A DNA stretch of 64,000 bases from JAABVY01 sp964496505 (lineage in GTDB: Bacteria > Zixibacteria > MSB-5A5 > JAABVY01), in assembly GCA_964496505.1 (NCBI GenBank), contig CAZBZV010000005.1:28138-92137 (forward strand), in the 5' to 3' direction. Shown one piece after another: positions 1-8,854 of this stretch. A program made the position numbers and the translations under genes. The notes below the pieces were generated by a model, which saw nothing but the letters and a program-made list of their open reading frames with translations, was not told the DNA's origin and did not search any database. Positions within the stretch are counted from its first letter, which is position 1, and each line of letters opens with the position of its first letter.

Positions 1-1215
1 GGTGAGAGAGGAATATTCGGCTGGACCGGCTTTGTGGGTACGCTCGATATTACTGACTGCGTTGTGGACTCGAACACATTTGCCGGTATTCGGGGCAACA
101 GCTTCTTTGTCGATTTTAAGCGCTGCAGCTTTATGGGCAACGATACCGCTGTCACCCTTAGGTTCAGCGGCGGCACGGTGGATAGCTGCGAGTTCAGGGA
201 AAACAATGAGTCGGTAACTCTTGAACAAACTGACCTGACTATAACGAACTCCGAGTTTTATGACGGCGGCGGCCTTTCCAGCATGGGTCTTCAGGGATTC
301 ACTGTAGTTGACTGCCTTTTCGATGATCTATCCAATGCGATCGCCGGTTATTCAAATATAAATGAATCGACTATAAGGAATTGCGAATCGATTGGCGGGG
401 CCATTGGCATATCAGATGAGGAGCCCAATTTACTTATCTTCGAAAACTGCCAGATCTATGATAACAATGGGGGCTTTTGGGGGGATAACCTGGTTCTGAC
501 AATTACGAACTGTGAAATATATAATAATGGCGATGGTATCTTGTTGGAAGGGATGTCATCCGAACTAATTATGGACTATTGTCTTTATTACAATAATTCC
601 GGTTCGATAGAACTCGGTCCATTTGTTGACTGCCGAATCAGCAGCTCGTCTTTTGCGACCAATCTCAATGATTTATTTGTTATAAATTCCAACTCCCCCA
701 ATAGTATTGCAATCAGCGACTGTATTGTTGCACACAACACCGGTGTGGGATTGCTGTCAATCGGTTCACAGGGACCCTTTGATATCTCCTGCTCGGATTT
801 CTATGATAATTCCGGCGGTAATTTTGTCGGGATTCCCGATCAGACAGGGATCAATGGCAATATTTCCGAAGATCCGCTTTTCTGTGATACTGCTTCAAAT
901 GATTACACCCTGGATTATCTCTCGCCCTGCGCTCCGATGAACAACTCCTGCGGGGTGCTGATGGGGGCGCGTGAGGTCGGATGCGGGATTGCCTGCGGCG
1001 ATATCAACGGCGATCAGGCGTTAGGGGTCAGCGATGCTGTCTATCTGATCAATTACCTGTTTATCAACGGACCCGCGCCATATCCGATGGAGATTGCCGA
1101 TGTCAACTGTAACGGCAATGTCAACCTGGTGGATGTGATCTATATAGTCAACTATGTCTTCCGGGGCGGCGCCGATCCCTGCGATCCGAATGATGACGGC
1201 GTGCCGGATTGTTAA
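1..1215 (+). CDS. Secreted parallel beta-helix protein with C-terminal dockerin (5' end outside window)
   Basis: The frame is open from base 1 and the true start lies upstream; the GTG at 34 is only an internal codon. About 320 residues consist of short irregular repeats of the type 'ITNCEIYNNGDG' and 'VDSCEFREN', the ladder pattern of right-handed parallel beta-helix (PbH1, pectate-lyase-like) proteins. The last ~70 residues hold two calcium-loop segments, DINGDQALGVSD and DVNCNGNVNLVD, each followed by a hydrophobic helix (YLINYLF, YIVNYVF). This is a type I dockerin. The end is acidic (DPNDDGVPDC). Known for the family: dockerins bind cohesins outside the cell. Inference: a surface or secreted adhesin or glycan-acting protein; no catalytic residues are recognisable. 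Close dockerin relatives are encoded at 46785-47495 and 47510-48592. Confidence 0.85.
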   Translation, partial: GERGIFGWTGFVGTLDITDCVVDSNTFAGIRGNSFFVDFKRCSFMGNDTAVTLRFSGGTVDSCEFRENNESVTLEQTDLTITNSEFYDGGGLSSMGLQGFTVVDCLFDDLSNAIAGYSNINESTIRNCESIGGAIGISDEEPNLLIFENCQIYDNNGGFWGDNLVLTITNCEIYNNGDGILLEGMSSELIMDYCLYYNNSGSIELGPFVDCRISSSSFATNLNDLFVINSNSPNSIAISDCIVAHNTGVGLLSIGSQGPFDISCSDFYDNSGGNFVGIPDQTGINGNISEDPLFCDTASNDYTLDYLSPCAPMNNSCGVLMGAREVGCGIACGDINGDQALGVSDAVYLINYLFINGPAPYPMEIADVNCNGNVNLVDVIYIVNYVFRGGADPCDPNDDGVPDC

Positions 1216-1239
1216 AAAAACATAAATAAAACAAAAAAA

Positions 1240-1270
1240 CCCGTTCATATCATTGAACGGGTTTTCTTTT
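1240..1270 (+). terminator. Rho-independent terminator of the dockerin gene
   Basis: An 8-bp perfect stem CCCGTTCA/TGAACGGG (1240-1247 with 1254-1261) has a 6-nt loop and is followed by TTTTCTTTTT. It lies 25 bp after the stop codon. The A-run before it would let it work in the other direction too. Confidence 0.85.
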
Positions 1271-1292
1271 TGCATATTCAAACAAATAAAAA

Positions 1293-1314
1293 GACCGGCT
1301 AGCAGGAGCCGGTC
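1293..1314 (-). terminator. Inverted repeat, terminator-like on the minus strand
   Basis: GACCGGCT/AGCCGGTC forms an 8-bp stem around AGCAGG. Only on the minus strand is it followed by T's (TTTTTATTTG). No minus-strand gene reaches this point, so its role is unclear; it may simply back up the preceding terminator. Confidence 0.4.
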
Positions 1315-1712
1315 CATAGACACCACATCTTATAGGGTAGGTTTAAATGAAAGGGGTATTAGTAATTTAGCACATATTCCGATGTTGTCAATAATAAATT
1401 ATATAATTTTTAAAAAAAATTAACATGTTCTGATTGGCTTTTTTATGGCGAAAATTCAAGCAAAAAGAGAATGTTCGAGATTGTGTCTAAGGTGTTATAC
1501 CATAAACAAATCGGGTAATGCTTGACGGATTTTGGACCATATTTGTTCATGCAAAATTGCAATTCAAATCACCTCCAAAAAATATTTTGAATCTATATGC
1601 CATAATCAATATTGCTGTGAGTAAATCAGCCCTGCTAATCGGCCATTTTGGAGAAGATGGAGCCGTCGCAGAAATTGCTTTTTTTTAAATTTTTTTATTT
1701 TATTTTTTCAAT
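1315..1712. other. AT-rich gap without a recognised gene
   Basis: No convincing reading frame is present. It ends in long T and A/T runs (about 1678-1710) just ahead of the ADP-ribosylglycohydrolase remnant. A weak inverted repeat TTCAAA/TTTGAA flanks about 1562-1592. No clear promoter was found. Confidence 0.5.
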
Positions 1713-1838
1713 ATGACCGCGCCATCTGTACAAATGTTCAGGGGATGCCTTTTAGGGCAATGTCTGGGCGATGCATTGGGCTTTCCGGTTGAGGGGCATG
1801 CCGAGGATGACTGCAACAGTTTTATCTTCAGGCAGGTC
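1713..1838 (+). pseudogene. N-terminal remnant of an ADP-ribosylglycohydrolase gene
   Basis: Residues 8-28 of the frame starting at 1713 (FRGCLLGQCLGDALGFPVEG) closely match the conserved start of DraG/ADP-ribosylglycohydrolase proteins, including the GDALG metal-site segment. The similarity stops after about 40 codons. The rest of the usual ~300-residue enzyme, including the later acidic metal ligands, is absent. The frame runs on without a stop into hypA. The simplest reading is an internal deletion that joined the head of this gene to the region before hypA. The remnant may supply transcription, or even translation, to hypA. It cannot be catalytic. Confidence 0.6.
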
Positions 1839-1907
1839 AAATATTGGTTTGACAATATCATACCCATCAGTAGCTTATATATAGATAACTTAAATCGGAT
1901 TTTTAAT

Positions 1908-2252
1908 GTGCATGAAATGAAAGTGGCACAGGAGATAATCAGCTTTTCCGAGAAGGAGATGCATGAACGGGGATTTGCAACCCTTACCGAGATCGGAATC
2001 AAAGTTGGAGCATTAAGCTGTATCGATCCGGAATCGCTGAGCTTTGCCTTTGATGTGCTGAAAAAGGAAACCGGGCTTTCGCAGGCGGTGTTAAATATTG
2101 AGAGAGTTACGATTGAAGCGAGATGTTTATTATGCGGTACTGAATTCAAAGTTGCCGATTATGTTTTTGTCTGTCCCAAATGCGGTGCATCTGATGTCGA
2201 AGTGCATAAGGGTGAGGAGCTGGTAATAACTTATTTGACGGGCGAGAGATGA
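1908..2252 (+). CDS. hypA: Hydrogenase/urease nickel incorporation protein HypA
   Basis: HypA is the zinc-containing nickel chaperone that works with HypB to load nickel into [NiFe] hydrogenase. The product of 114 residues matches the usual size. It begins V/M-H-E-M, and His2 next to the initiator is the family's nickel ligand, so the GTG at 1908 must be the start even though the frame is open back to 1713. The zinc site is CLLCGTEF...CPKCG (two CxxC pairs). No good ribosome-binding site precedes the GTG, so translation may depend on read-through from the upstream remnant. It lies 24 bp before hypB. The other hyp genes and the hydrogenase are 6-16 kb downstream on the same strand. Confidence 0.9.
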   Translation: MHEMKVAQEIISFSEKEMHERGFATLTEIGIKVGALSCIDPESLSFAFDVLKKETGLSQAVLNIERVTIEARCLLCGTEFKVADYVFVCPKCGASDVEVHKGEELVITYLTGER

Positions 2253-2276
2253 GCCAGTCTTATATAGGGGGATTAT

Positions 2277-2945
2277 ATGTCTGAAAGAGTTGAGGTAGAA
2301 AAAAAAGTCTTATCGGAAAACGATAAGCTGGCGGCCGATATCAGGCAGGAGTTTTCTGCAAAGAAGATTCTGGCCTTGAACCTTGTCAGCTCTCCCGGTT
2401 CGGGCAAAACCAGCCTTCTGGAAAAAACTCTCTATGTGCTGGACAAGGAATTCAATATCGCGATTATTGCCGGGGATGTTCAAACCGACAACGACGCCAA
2501 ACGCCTTCAGCGGGCCGGGGGCAAAGCTGTTCGTCCGATAATGACAGGCGGGGCATGCCATCTGGATGCGCGTATGGTGGGCAAGGTACTGGATGAAATC
2601 GATATCGATAAACTCGATCTTTTGTTTTTGGAAAATGTCGGCAATCTTGTCTGTCCCTCGGGATTTGATCTGGGCGAGGATATGAAAGTGGTTTTGGTGA
2701 GCACTACCGAGGGGGACGACAAGCCTTTGAAGTATCCTTCCATGTTCAGGAAATCATCGGCCCTGGTAATTAACAAGATCGATCTTCTGGGTCTCTCGGA
2801 TTTCGATATCGAGAAAGCGGAAAAGCATGCCTTGCAGGTCAATGGCGGCCTGGATATAATTCGTCTCTCCTGCCGGACAGGTGAGAATATAAATCACTGG
2901 TGTGACTGGCTGAGAGACAAGATTGCCAATAAGAAGAATAGTTAG
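2277..2945 (+). CDS. hypB: Hydrogenase nickel incorporation GTPase HypB
   Basis: HypB is the GTPase that drives nickel transfer from HypA to the hydrogenase large subunit. It has a P-loop SSPGSGKTS (about residues 38-46), GDVQTDNDA, the metal-binding Cys94-His95 in TGGACHLDA, Cys in ENVGNLVCPSGFDLGE, and the NKID guanine-specificity motif near residue 163. It lacks the N-terminal CxxCGC motif and any His-rich stretch, so it is a short form without nickel storage. The start ATG has a GGGGG ribosome-binding site. It is followed by a weak hairpin at 2977-2999 and then a long gap, so hypAB looks like a two-gene unit. Confidence 0.95.
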   Translation: MSERVEVEKKVLSENDKLAADIRQEFSAKKILALNLVSSPGSGKTSLLEKTLYVLDKEFNIAIIAGDVQTDNDAKRLQRAGGKAVRPIMTGGACHLDARMVGKVLDEIDIDKLDLLFLENVGNLVCPSGFDLGEDMKVVLVSTTEGDDKPLKYPSMFRKSSALVINKIDLLGLSDFDIEKAEKHALQVNGGLDIIRLSCRTGENINHWCDWLRDKIANKKNS

Positions 2946-2976
2946 TATCAACACCATACCAAGCCCATCCTATCAT

Positions 2977-2999
2977 TGCGTATCGGCAATACGCATTTT
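2977..2999 (+). terminator. Possible terminator after hypAB
   Basis: A 7-bp stem TGCGTAT/ATACGCA (2977-2983 with 2989-2995) with loop CGGCA is followed by TTTTG. It is AT-rich and the T-run is short, so the call is tentative. Confidence 0.45.
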
Positions 3000-3629
3000 G
3001 TATACAATCTATTAGTATTGCTTTTAAAGTTGTAATCGCCTTCTTTATGTCAGCGAACATGAAGAAGAAAAAGGATAATTTGTTAGTTTTAAACGAAATA
3101 GAAAAGAACGAAAGAATAAAGGGCCGGGGCCGCAAGAATGATACTGTGCCCTTCACGCAGGGAAGATCCAGTTTAACGCCAGGCATATCCCCCAGATTCA
3201 ATGGCGGATTTTTCTGTCCTAACTATGGTTATCATAATTCCGCCGGTAGTGGAGAGATCGCGGCTCAATATAAACCAAAAGGGAGGCCCCCCATATTCCA
3301 CATTCCAAAAAGCGTTAAATGTAGAATCCCTACATGTTCTCGTTGGATCTTCCTGCGTGAGGGGCATGATATCGAATCAAAATCCGGTCAATATCTCAGT
3401 TCGGGAGAGGTGATCGGCTGTGCGGATAATGAGACTGTACAATAAGGAAGCTCTATCCGGAATTCACAACCGGGCAAATTTATCAACCTGCATCTTCAAA
3501 TCTGATTTTTCAAGTTACAATCGATTCATAAAAAGACACGATGTCAATTAGATTCGATGTTAGTGGATGAGGATGATTTTCGCATTGGCTAGCAGGCCGT
3601 TCAATATCGTGTTATAAGAGGTGGATAAA
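3000..3629. other. Gap of about 630 bp between hypB and ppsA
   Basis: A 132-codon frame at 3047-3445 is open, but it has no ribosome-binding site and no recognisable motif, and its composition is low in typical codons, so I do not call it a gene. An inverted repeat ATGTAG-N5-CTACAT lies at 3319-3335. The last 150 bp are AT-rich and probably hold the ppsA promoter, but no clear -35/-10 pair stands out. Confidence 0.4.
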
Positions 3630-6023
3630 TTGAGTAAAGAAAAAGATAAATACGTCAGATGGTTCGAGGATTTAAGCTCCGATGATGTTTCAGTCGTGGG
3701 GGGCAAGAACGCCTCCCTGGGTGAGATGATTAGAGGTTTGAAGGGCCGCGGAGTCAGTGTGCCCGATGGTTTTGCCACCACAGCCGAGGCATACCGCAAA
3801 TACCTTGAAGAAAATGAAATTAATGAGAAAATGGATGCGAAGCTGAAGGATTTGAAAAAGGATGGCAGCAATCTATCAAAGGTAGGAAAATCGATTCGAA
3901 TGATGTTTCGCAAGGGGGAGTTTCCCAATTCAATTGCGGACGAAATAGTCGATGCCTACAACGAGCTTCGCAGCCGAAACGGGGATCAGGATATAACGGT
4001 TGCGGTTAGAAGCAGCGCGACTGCCGAAGACCTTCCTCATGCCAGCTTTGCCGGTCAGCAGGAGACTTACCTTAATGTCAGCGGCGAGGAAGATCTTCTG
4101 GAAGCCTGCAAGAGCTGTTATGCTTCGCTGTTTACGAACCGCGCTATAAGCTATCGTGAAGAGAAAGGCTTTGATCATAAAAAGGTAGCCTTGTCGATAG
4201 GTGTACAACGTATGGTACGTTCCGATAAGGCCGGGTCGGGGGTAATGTTTTCGATTGATACCGAGACCGGTTTTAAGGATATGGTAGTTATCAATGCCGC
4301 CTGGGGACTGGGTGAGAATGTGGTGCAGGGCAGTATTAATCCGGACGAGTACCAGGTTTTCAAGCCTCTGCTGGGGGCGGACAGCTACAATCCGATTATC
4401 GATAAAAACCTGGGCGATAAAGAGAAAAAGATGGTTTATGCCAGGAGCAGCGCCACGAAAAATATCAATACTACCAAAAAGGAACGCGGCAGCTTTGTGC
4501 TCGAGGATAAGGAAATCCTGACTCTGGCAGAATGGGCGGTTGAGATCGAAAAGCATTACGAGAAAGCTATGGATATCGAATGGGCTAAGGACGGAAAGAA
4601 TGGTAAGCTGTATATTGTTCAGGCGCGTCCCGAGACCGTGCAGTCGCAGAAAGAGGCCGGTTCGATGAAGGCTTATGAACTGAAAGAGGAGGGCAAGGAG
4701 ATTCTGTCCGGCCTGAGTATCGGTGAGGGGATTGCATCAGGCAAAGCGCAGGTTATTAAGGATGCCGACGATATCGACCGGTTTAAGGAGGGATCTATTT
4801 TAATCACCGGTATGACCGATCCCGACTGGGTACCTATTATGAAGAAGGCCGCGGGTATCGTTACCGATTACGGCGGGCGTACCTCGCATGCAGCGATAGT
4901 CAGCCGTGAGCTGGGAATCCCGGCTGTTGTCGGCACGGAGGAGGCTACCGAAAAGATCGATGATAAACAGGAGATCACGATATCCTGCACCGACAATGAG
5001 CGGGGCGTAGTCTATGAAGGCTTGCTGGAGTTCGAGGAATCGACTATTGATCTTGAGGAAATCCCCGAGACAAAGACCAAAATAAAGATGAATATCGCAA
5101 GTCCCGGTGCGGCCTTCAGATGGTGGCGTCTGCCAGCTGACGGTATCGGCCTGGCGCGGATGGAATTCATAATAAACAACGTGATAAAGATACATCCCAT
5201 GGCGCTTTTACATTACGATGATCTCGAAGACAAGGATGCCAAAAAGACAATTCGCGATTTGACCAAATTGTATGATTCCAAACCACAGTACTTTATCGAT
5301 CATCTCGCGCGAGGAATAGCCAAAATCGCCGCCTCGCAATATCCCAAGCAGGTGATAGTCCGCATGAGCGATTTCAAATCGAATGAATATGCAGATTTGA
5401 TAGGCGGAAAGCAGTTTGAGCCGGATGAGGAGAATCCGATGCTCGGTTTCCGCGGGGCCTCGCGTTATTACAGCGAGAAATACCGCGAAGCGTTTGCTCT
5501 GGAATGCAAGGCCATACGCAAAGTGCGGGAGGAGATCGGAATGGAGAACGTTGCTATAATGATACCGTTCTGCCGCACAGTTGAAGAGGCCGACAAAATC
5601 CTGGCGGTGCTATCGGACTATGAACTGGAACGCGGCAGAAGCGCATTGAAGATCTATGTAATGTGCGAGATACCGTCGAATGTGATCTTAGCAGAGGAGT
5701 TCGCCAAGCGCTTTGACGGCTTCTCGATAGGTTCCAACGATTTGACCCAGCTTGTACTGGGTGTAGACCGCGATTCGGCAGAATTGAGCAGTCTCTTTGA
5801 TGAGCGCAACGATGCGGTAAAGAGTTTTATTGCACAGTTGATCAGGGACGCTCACAAGCATGACTGCGAGGTCGGTATCTGCGGCCAGGCGCCCAGTGAT
5901 TATCTGGAATTCGCCGAATTCCTGGTGCGCGAGGGAATCGATTCGATCTCGCTTAATCCCGACAGCGTGATAAATACCATAAAGTGTATTTCTAATGTCG
6001 AAAAGGGGCAGAGCAAAGACTGA
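3630..6023 (+). CDS. ppsA: Phosphoenolpyruvate synthase (pyruvate, water dikinase)
   Basis: It converts pyruvate, ATP and water into PEP, AMP and phosphate, the entry to gluconeogenesis. At 797 residues it has the usual length. The N-terminal ATP-grasp part holds GGKNASLGEM and RSSATAEDLPHASFAGQQ. The swivelling phosphohistidine domain has GGRTSHAAIVSRELGIPAVVG, with the catalytic His near residue 420. The C-terminal PEP/pyruvate barrel has NPMLGFRGASRYY, SIGSNDLTQLVLGVDRDS and the catalytic Cys in GICGQAPSD. I choose the TTG at 3630 because AGAGGTGG sits 5 nt before it; the GTG at 3621 lies inside that ribosome-binding site. It stands alone, 54 bp ahead of the protease gene. Confidence 0.95.
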   Translation: MSKEKDKYVRWFEDLSSDDVSVVGGKNASLGEMIRGLKGRGVSVPDGFATTAEAYRKYLEENEINEKMDAKLKDLKKDGSNLSKVGKSIRMMFRKGEFPNSIADEIVDAYNELRSRNGDQDITVAVRSSATAEDLPHASFAGQQETYLNVSGEEDLLEACKSCYASLFTNRAISYREEKGFDHKKVALSIGVQRMVRSDKAGSGVMFSIDTETGFKDMVVINAAWGLGENVVQGSINPDEYQVFKPLLGADSYNPIIDKNLGDKEKKMVYARSSATKNINTTKKERGSFVLEDKEILTLAEWAVEIEKHYEKAMDIEWAKDGKNGKLYIVQARPETVQSQKEAGSMKAYELKEEGKEILSGLSIGEGIASGKAQVIKDADDIDRFKEGSILITGMTDPDWVPIMKKAAGIVTDYGGRTSHAAIVSRELGIPAVVGTEEATEKIDDKQEITISCTDNERGVVYEGLLEFEESTIDLEEIPETKTKIKMNIASPGAAFRWWRLPADGIGLARMEFIINNVIKIHPMALLHYDDLEDKDAKKTIRDLTKLYDSKPQYFIDHLARGIAKIAASQYPKQVIVRMSDFKSNEYADLIGGKQFEPDEENPMLGFRGASRYYSEKYREAFALECKAIRKVREEIGMENVAIMIPFCRTVEEADKILAVLSDYELERGRSALKIYVMCEIPSNVILAEEFAKRFDGFSIGSNDLTQLVLGVDRDSAELSSLFDERNDAVKSFIAQLIRDAHKHDCEVGICGQAPSDYLEFAEFLVREGIDSISLNPDSVINTIKCISNVEKGQSKD

Positions 6024-6077
6024 GATAGATGTATAGTGATTAATAAATCAGACAAGTATTAAATGAGGTGTTAGAAA

Positions 6078-7214
6078 GTGTTTGGCAAGGGTATAAAGAT
6101 TTTTACGATTTTCGGTTTCGAGGTTAAGCTGGACTGGTCATGGTTTATCCTGGCGCTACTGATTACATGGTCTCTGGCTAAGGGATTATTCCCGAACATG
6201 TACGAGGATTTTTCAACCGCGACTTATTGGTGGATGGGTGTGGCCGGGACAATCGGGCTTTTTTTCTCGGTAGTATTTCATGAACTCTCGCATTCGCTTG
6301 TAGCGAGAAGATACGGCACGCCGATGCATGGGATTACGCTTTTCGTTTTCGGCGGTATGGCCGAGATGACCGATGAGCCCAACAGCCCCAAATCAGAGGC
6401 CTTTATGGCAATAATCGGGCCGATAACGAGCATCATTATCGGATTGATCTGCCTGGGAGTATATTATCTCTGGCAGGGGGCGTTGAGCCAGAGTCCGGTG
6501 GGCGGAGTCATAAATTATCTGGGCTTTATCAATCTGGTTCTGGCGGCATTTAATCTGATTCCGGCCTATCCCTTGGACGGTGGAAGGATTCTCCGTTCGA
6601 TACTCTGGCATTTCAAGAAGAACCTGAAGAAAGCCACCTCGATTGCCTCGAAGATCGGATCAGCCTTTGGAATATTTCTGCTGGTACTGGGCGTGATTAA
6701 TATCATCAGCGGTAATTTTATAGGTGGAATCTGGATCTTTCTGATCGGCTTGTTCATACGGGGAGCGGCGCAGTCATCCTACCAGCAGCTTTTGGTCAAG
6801 CAGGCTCTCGCCGGGGAGAAGGTCAGCCGCTTTATGAAAAAGGAACCGATTACAGTTTCGCCAGAGTTGAGCGTTGATGATCTGGTGGAGGATTATCTGT
6901 ATAAATATCATCACAAGATGTTTCCGGTCATGGATAGCAACCGTCTGGTGGGCTGTGTGACTATCAATGATGTCAAGAATATCAAGCGTGATGAGCGCGA
7001 CCGGCATAAAGTATCCGAGATTGCCGACGACTGCTCCGACAGCAATACTATCAGCGCGGATACAGACGCTGTAAAGGCGCTTTCGCGCATGCGCAAGAAT
7101 CAGAAGAGCAGATTGATGGTAATGGATAACGGCAACCTTGTGGGTATGCTTACGCTTAAGGACATGCTGGAGTTTCTGAATATGAAGATGGATCTGGAGG
7201 AGGAGCTTAGCTAA
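6078..7214 (+). CDS. Site-2 protease family (M50) metalloprotease with tandem CBS domains
   Basis: This is an intramembrane zinc protease of the SpoIVFB-like branch. Hydrophobic segments run through residues 15-220. The zinc site HELSH is near residue 71 and the second ligand motif is AYPLDGGR near residue 168. The last ~130 residues form a CBS pair (MKKEPITVSPELSV..., then SEIADDCSDSNTISADTDAVKALSRM...), which usually senses adenine nucleotides. At 378 residues it is typical for the CBS-bearing subgroup. The GTG start has GAGGTG 7 nt upstream. It is likely co-transcribed with the MBL gene 17 bp downstream. The substrate is unknown. Confidence 0.9.
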   Translation: MFGKGIKIFTIFGFEVKLDWSWFILALLITWSLAKGLFPNMYEDFSTATYWWMGVAGTIGLFFSVVFHELSHSLVARRYGTPMHGITLFVFGGMAEMTDEPNSPKSEAFMAIIGPITSIIIGLICLGVYYLWQGALSQSPVGGVINYLGFINLVLAAFNLIPAYPLDGGRILRSILWHFKKNLKKATSIASKIGSAFGIFLLVLGVINIISGNFIGGIWIFLIGLFIRGAAQSSYQQLLVKQALAGEKVSRFMKKEPITVSPELSVDDLVEDYLYKYHHKMFPVMDSNRLVGCVTINDVKNIKRDERDRHKVSEIADDCSDSNTISADTDAVKALSRMRKNQKSRLMVMDNGNLVGMLTLKDMLEFLNMKMDLEEELS

Positions 7215-7231
7215 ACAAAGCGGTGTGATTA

Positions 7232-7954
7232 ATGAAACTGACATTCCCCGGCACTCGCGGAAATATCGAAGCCAAGACAAGTCGTCACAGGCTGCATACG
7301 AATCTGATAGTGAGTTATAGAAGTAAAAATGTTTTAATCGATTGCGGCGAGGACTGGAAAGGCAAACTGGAAGAATTGAAACCGGATGCGATAGTAATAA
7401 CCCATGCACATCCGGATCACTCATTTGCTTTAAAGGAAGGCGCGCCATGCAGGGTTTATGCTCCGGAGGAGGCATACAAGGAGATAAAAAAGTATAAAAT
7501 AAATAATCTAAAAGAAATCAAACATCGTAAGTCCTTCCAAGCAAGGGGAATTCAATTCGAGGCTTTCCCGGTCGAACATTCGATCAAGGCGCCGGCAGTG
7601 GGATATCGTATCAGCGCAGGAAGGCATACAATATTCTATGCTCCTGATCTAGTCTATATTTACAGCCGAGCGGGAGCTTTGAAGGGAGCCTCGCTTTATA
7701 TCGGGGATGGCGCAACTATTAAGCGCTCGTTTGTCAGGAAGCGCGGAGACAGATTAATAGGCCATACCCCGGTGCAGACCCAGTTGACATGGTGCCAAAA
7801 AGAGGGGGTGCCCAAAATGATAGTAACCCATTGCGGCTCACAAATAGTCAAGGGAGATGAGCGCAAGATCGGAAAGCGCATTCGTGAGATGGCTTCGGAG
7901 CGGGGCGTGGAAGTTGAAATCGCTTACGATGGCATGGAAATTACGCTTAGATAG
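7232..7954 (+). CDS. MBL-fold metallohydrolase
   Basis: A metallo-beta-lactamase-fold hydrolase of 240 residues. The di-metal motif HAHPDH is at about residues 57-62, and further ligands are probably in FPVEHS, YAPD and the late THCGSQ. The N-terminus MKLTFPGTRGNIE resembles the RNase Z/PhnP-like branch with its early GTRG segment. The long exosite arm of true RNase Z is not obvious, so a tRNA role should not be assumed. It lies 17 bp after the protease and 23 bp before the DNA glycosylase, giving a probable three- or four-gene unit. Confidence 0.8.
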   Translation: MKLTFPGTRGNIEAKTSRHRLHTNLIVSYRSKNVLIDCGEDWKGKLEELKPDAIVITHAHPDHSFALKEGAPCRVYAPEEAYKEIKKYKINNLKEIKHRKSFQARGIQFEAFPVEHSIKAPAVGYRISAGRHTIFYAPDLVYIYSRAGALKGASLYIGDGATIKRSFVRKRGDRLIGHTPVQTQLTWCQKEGVPKMIVTHCGSQIVKGDERKIGKRIREMASERGVEVEIAYDGMEITLR

Positions 7955-7977
7955 TATTCAAAAGGGAGTGGTGGAAA

Positions 7978-8775
7978 ATGCCTGAACTGCCTGATGTTGA
8001 AGTTTTCAGAAAATATTTGAACAGGACAGCCTTAAACAAGAAAATCGACAAGGTCGAAGTTAAAGATAAAGATGTACTTGAGGAAATCAGCGCCCAAAGC
8101 CTTCAGAGAAAGATTAAGGGCGCCAAATTCAAAGAGACAGACCGCCTGGGCAAGTATATGTTTGTGAGATTCGACAAAAAAGGCTGGCTGGTACTGCATT
8201 TCGGTATGACCGGATTCCTGCGCTATTATAAGAATGAGAAAGAGGAGCCGGAGCACGTCCGTGTGATCTTCAACTTTGCCAACGGTTACAAACTGGCATT
8301 CGATAATCAGAGAAAACTCGGTAAGGTGGATATAGCCGATAGTATTGAAGAGTATGCCGAGAAGAATGAGATTGGGCCGGATGTTTTAAAAGATGATTTT
8401 GATCTCACAAGATTCCGTGAGATAATGGCTCAAAAGCGGGGATTGATAAAATCCACTCTTATGGATCAAAAGTCGATGGCAGGGATCGGTAATATCTATT
8501 CGGATGAAATCCTGTTCAGGGCAAAAATTCATCCCGCCAGCAAGACCGAAAAGCTTGATGATAAGCAGGTTAAGAAGATATTCAGGGCGCTTAAGACAGT
8601 TTTGAAAAAAGCTGTGGAAGCGGAGGTTGATCCGCAGAAGATGCCGCGGTCATATCTTCTGCCGAATCGTGAAGACGGTCATAAATGCCCCAAATGCGAT
8701 GGTAAAATCAAGAGCAGGAAGTTTTCAGGACGGACCGGTTATTATTGCAATAAGCATCAAAAACAATTAACCTGA
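7978..8775 (+). CDS. Formamidopyrimidine-DNA glycosylase family protein (Fpg/Nei)
   Basis: A base-excision repair glycosylase/AP lyase. The N-terminus MPELPDVEVFRKYL carries the catalytic Pro2 and Glu3, and the beta-hairpin Lys is in RLGKYMFV. The helix-two-turn-helix region includes LMDQKSMAGIGNIYSDEILF. The C-terminal zinc finger is CPKC-X16-CNKH: the last ligand is His instead of the usual Cys. At 265 residues the length is normal. Fpg (8-oxoguanine) and Nei (oxidised pyrimidine) types cannot be told apart safely here. The ATG has GGGAGTGG upstream. A terminator follows at 8791. Confidence 0.9.
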   Translation: MPELPDVEVFRKYLNRTALNKKIDKVEVKDKDVLEEISAQSLQRKIKGAKFKETDRLGKYMFVRFDKKGWLVLHFGMTGFLRYYKNEKEEPEHVRVIFNFANGYKLAFDNQRKLGKVDIADSIEEYAEKNEIGPDVLKDDFDLTRFREIMAQKRGLIKSTLMDQKSMAGIGNIYSDEILFRAKIHPASKTEKLDDKQVKKIFRALKTVLKKAVEAEVDPQKMPRSYLLPNREDGHKCPKCDGKIKSRKFSGRTGYYCNKHQKQLT

Positions 8776-8790
8776 TAACAGAGATAATAC

Positions 8791-8816
8791 AAAAAGTAGA
8801 TTAGTCTACTTTTTGC
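8791..8816 (+). terminator. Terminator between the repair gene and the hydrogenase operon
   Basis: A 10-bp stem AAAAAGTAGA/TCTACTTTTT with loop TTAG (8791-8814) ends in a T-run. Because the stem is A/T-rich and symmetric it could act in both directions. It isolates the hydrogenase operon from upstream transcription. Confidence 0.7.
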
Positions 8817-8845
8817 TTGACAGGCAATGAATTGTGCGCTAATAT
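8817..8845 (+). promoter_or_regulatory. Sigma-70 promoter of the hydrogenase operon
   Basis: A perfect -35 TTGACA (8817-8822), a 17-nt spacer and -10 TAATAT (8840-8845). The start of transcription is predicted near 8852, leaving a ~43-nt leader before the ATG at 8895. Confidence 0.85.
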
Positions 8846-8854
8846 ACGTATGAT

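Noticed and set aside
1713..1907. HypA with a 65-residue N-terminal extension
   Set aside because: HypA needs His2 next to the initiator for nickel binding, and the extension contains a glycohydrolase fragment; the GTG at 1908 is the better start.
3047..3445. Open frame of 132 codons in the gap before ppsA
   Set aside because: No ribosome-binding site, no recognisable domain and atypical composition; two other overlapping frames are open over the same DNA.
8823..8836. Sigma-54-like AGGCAAT...TTGT inside the hydrogenase promoter
   Set aside because: Spacing is one base short and a perfect sigma-70 promoter overlaps it.
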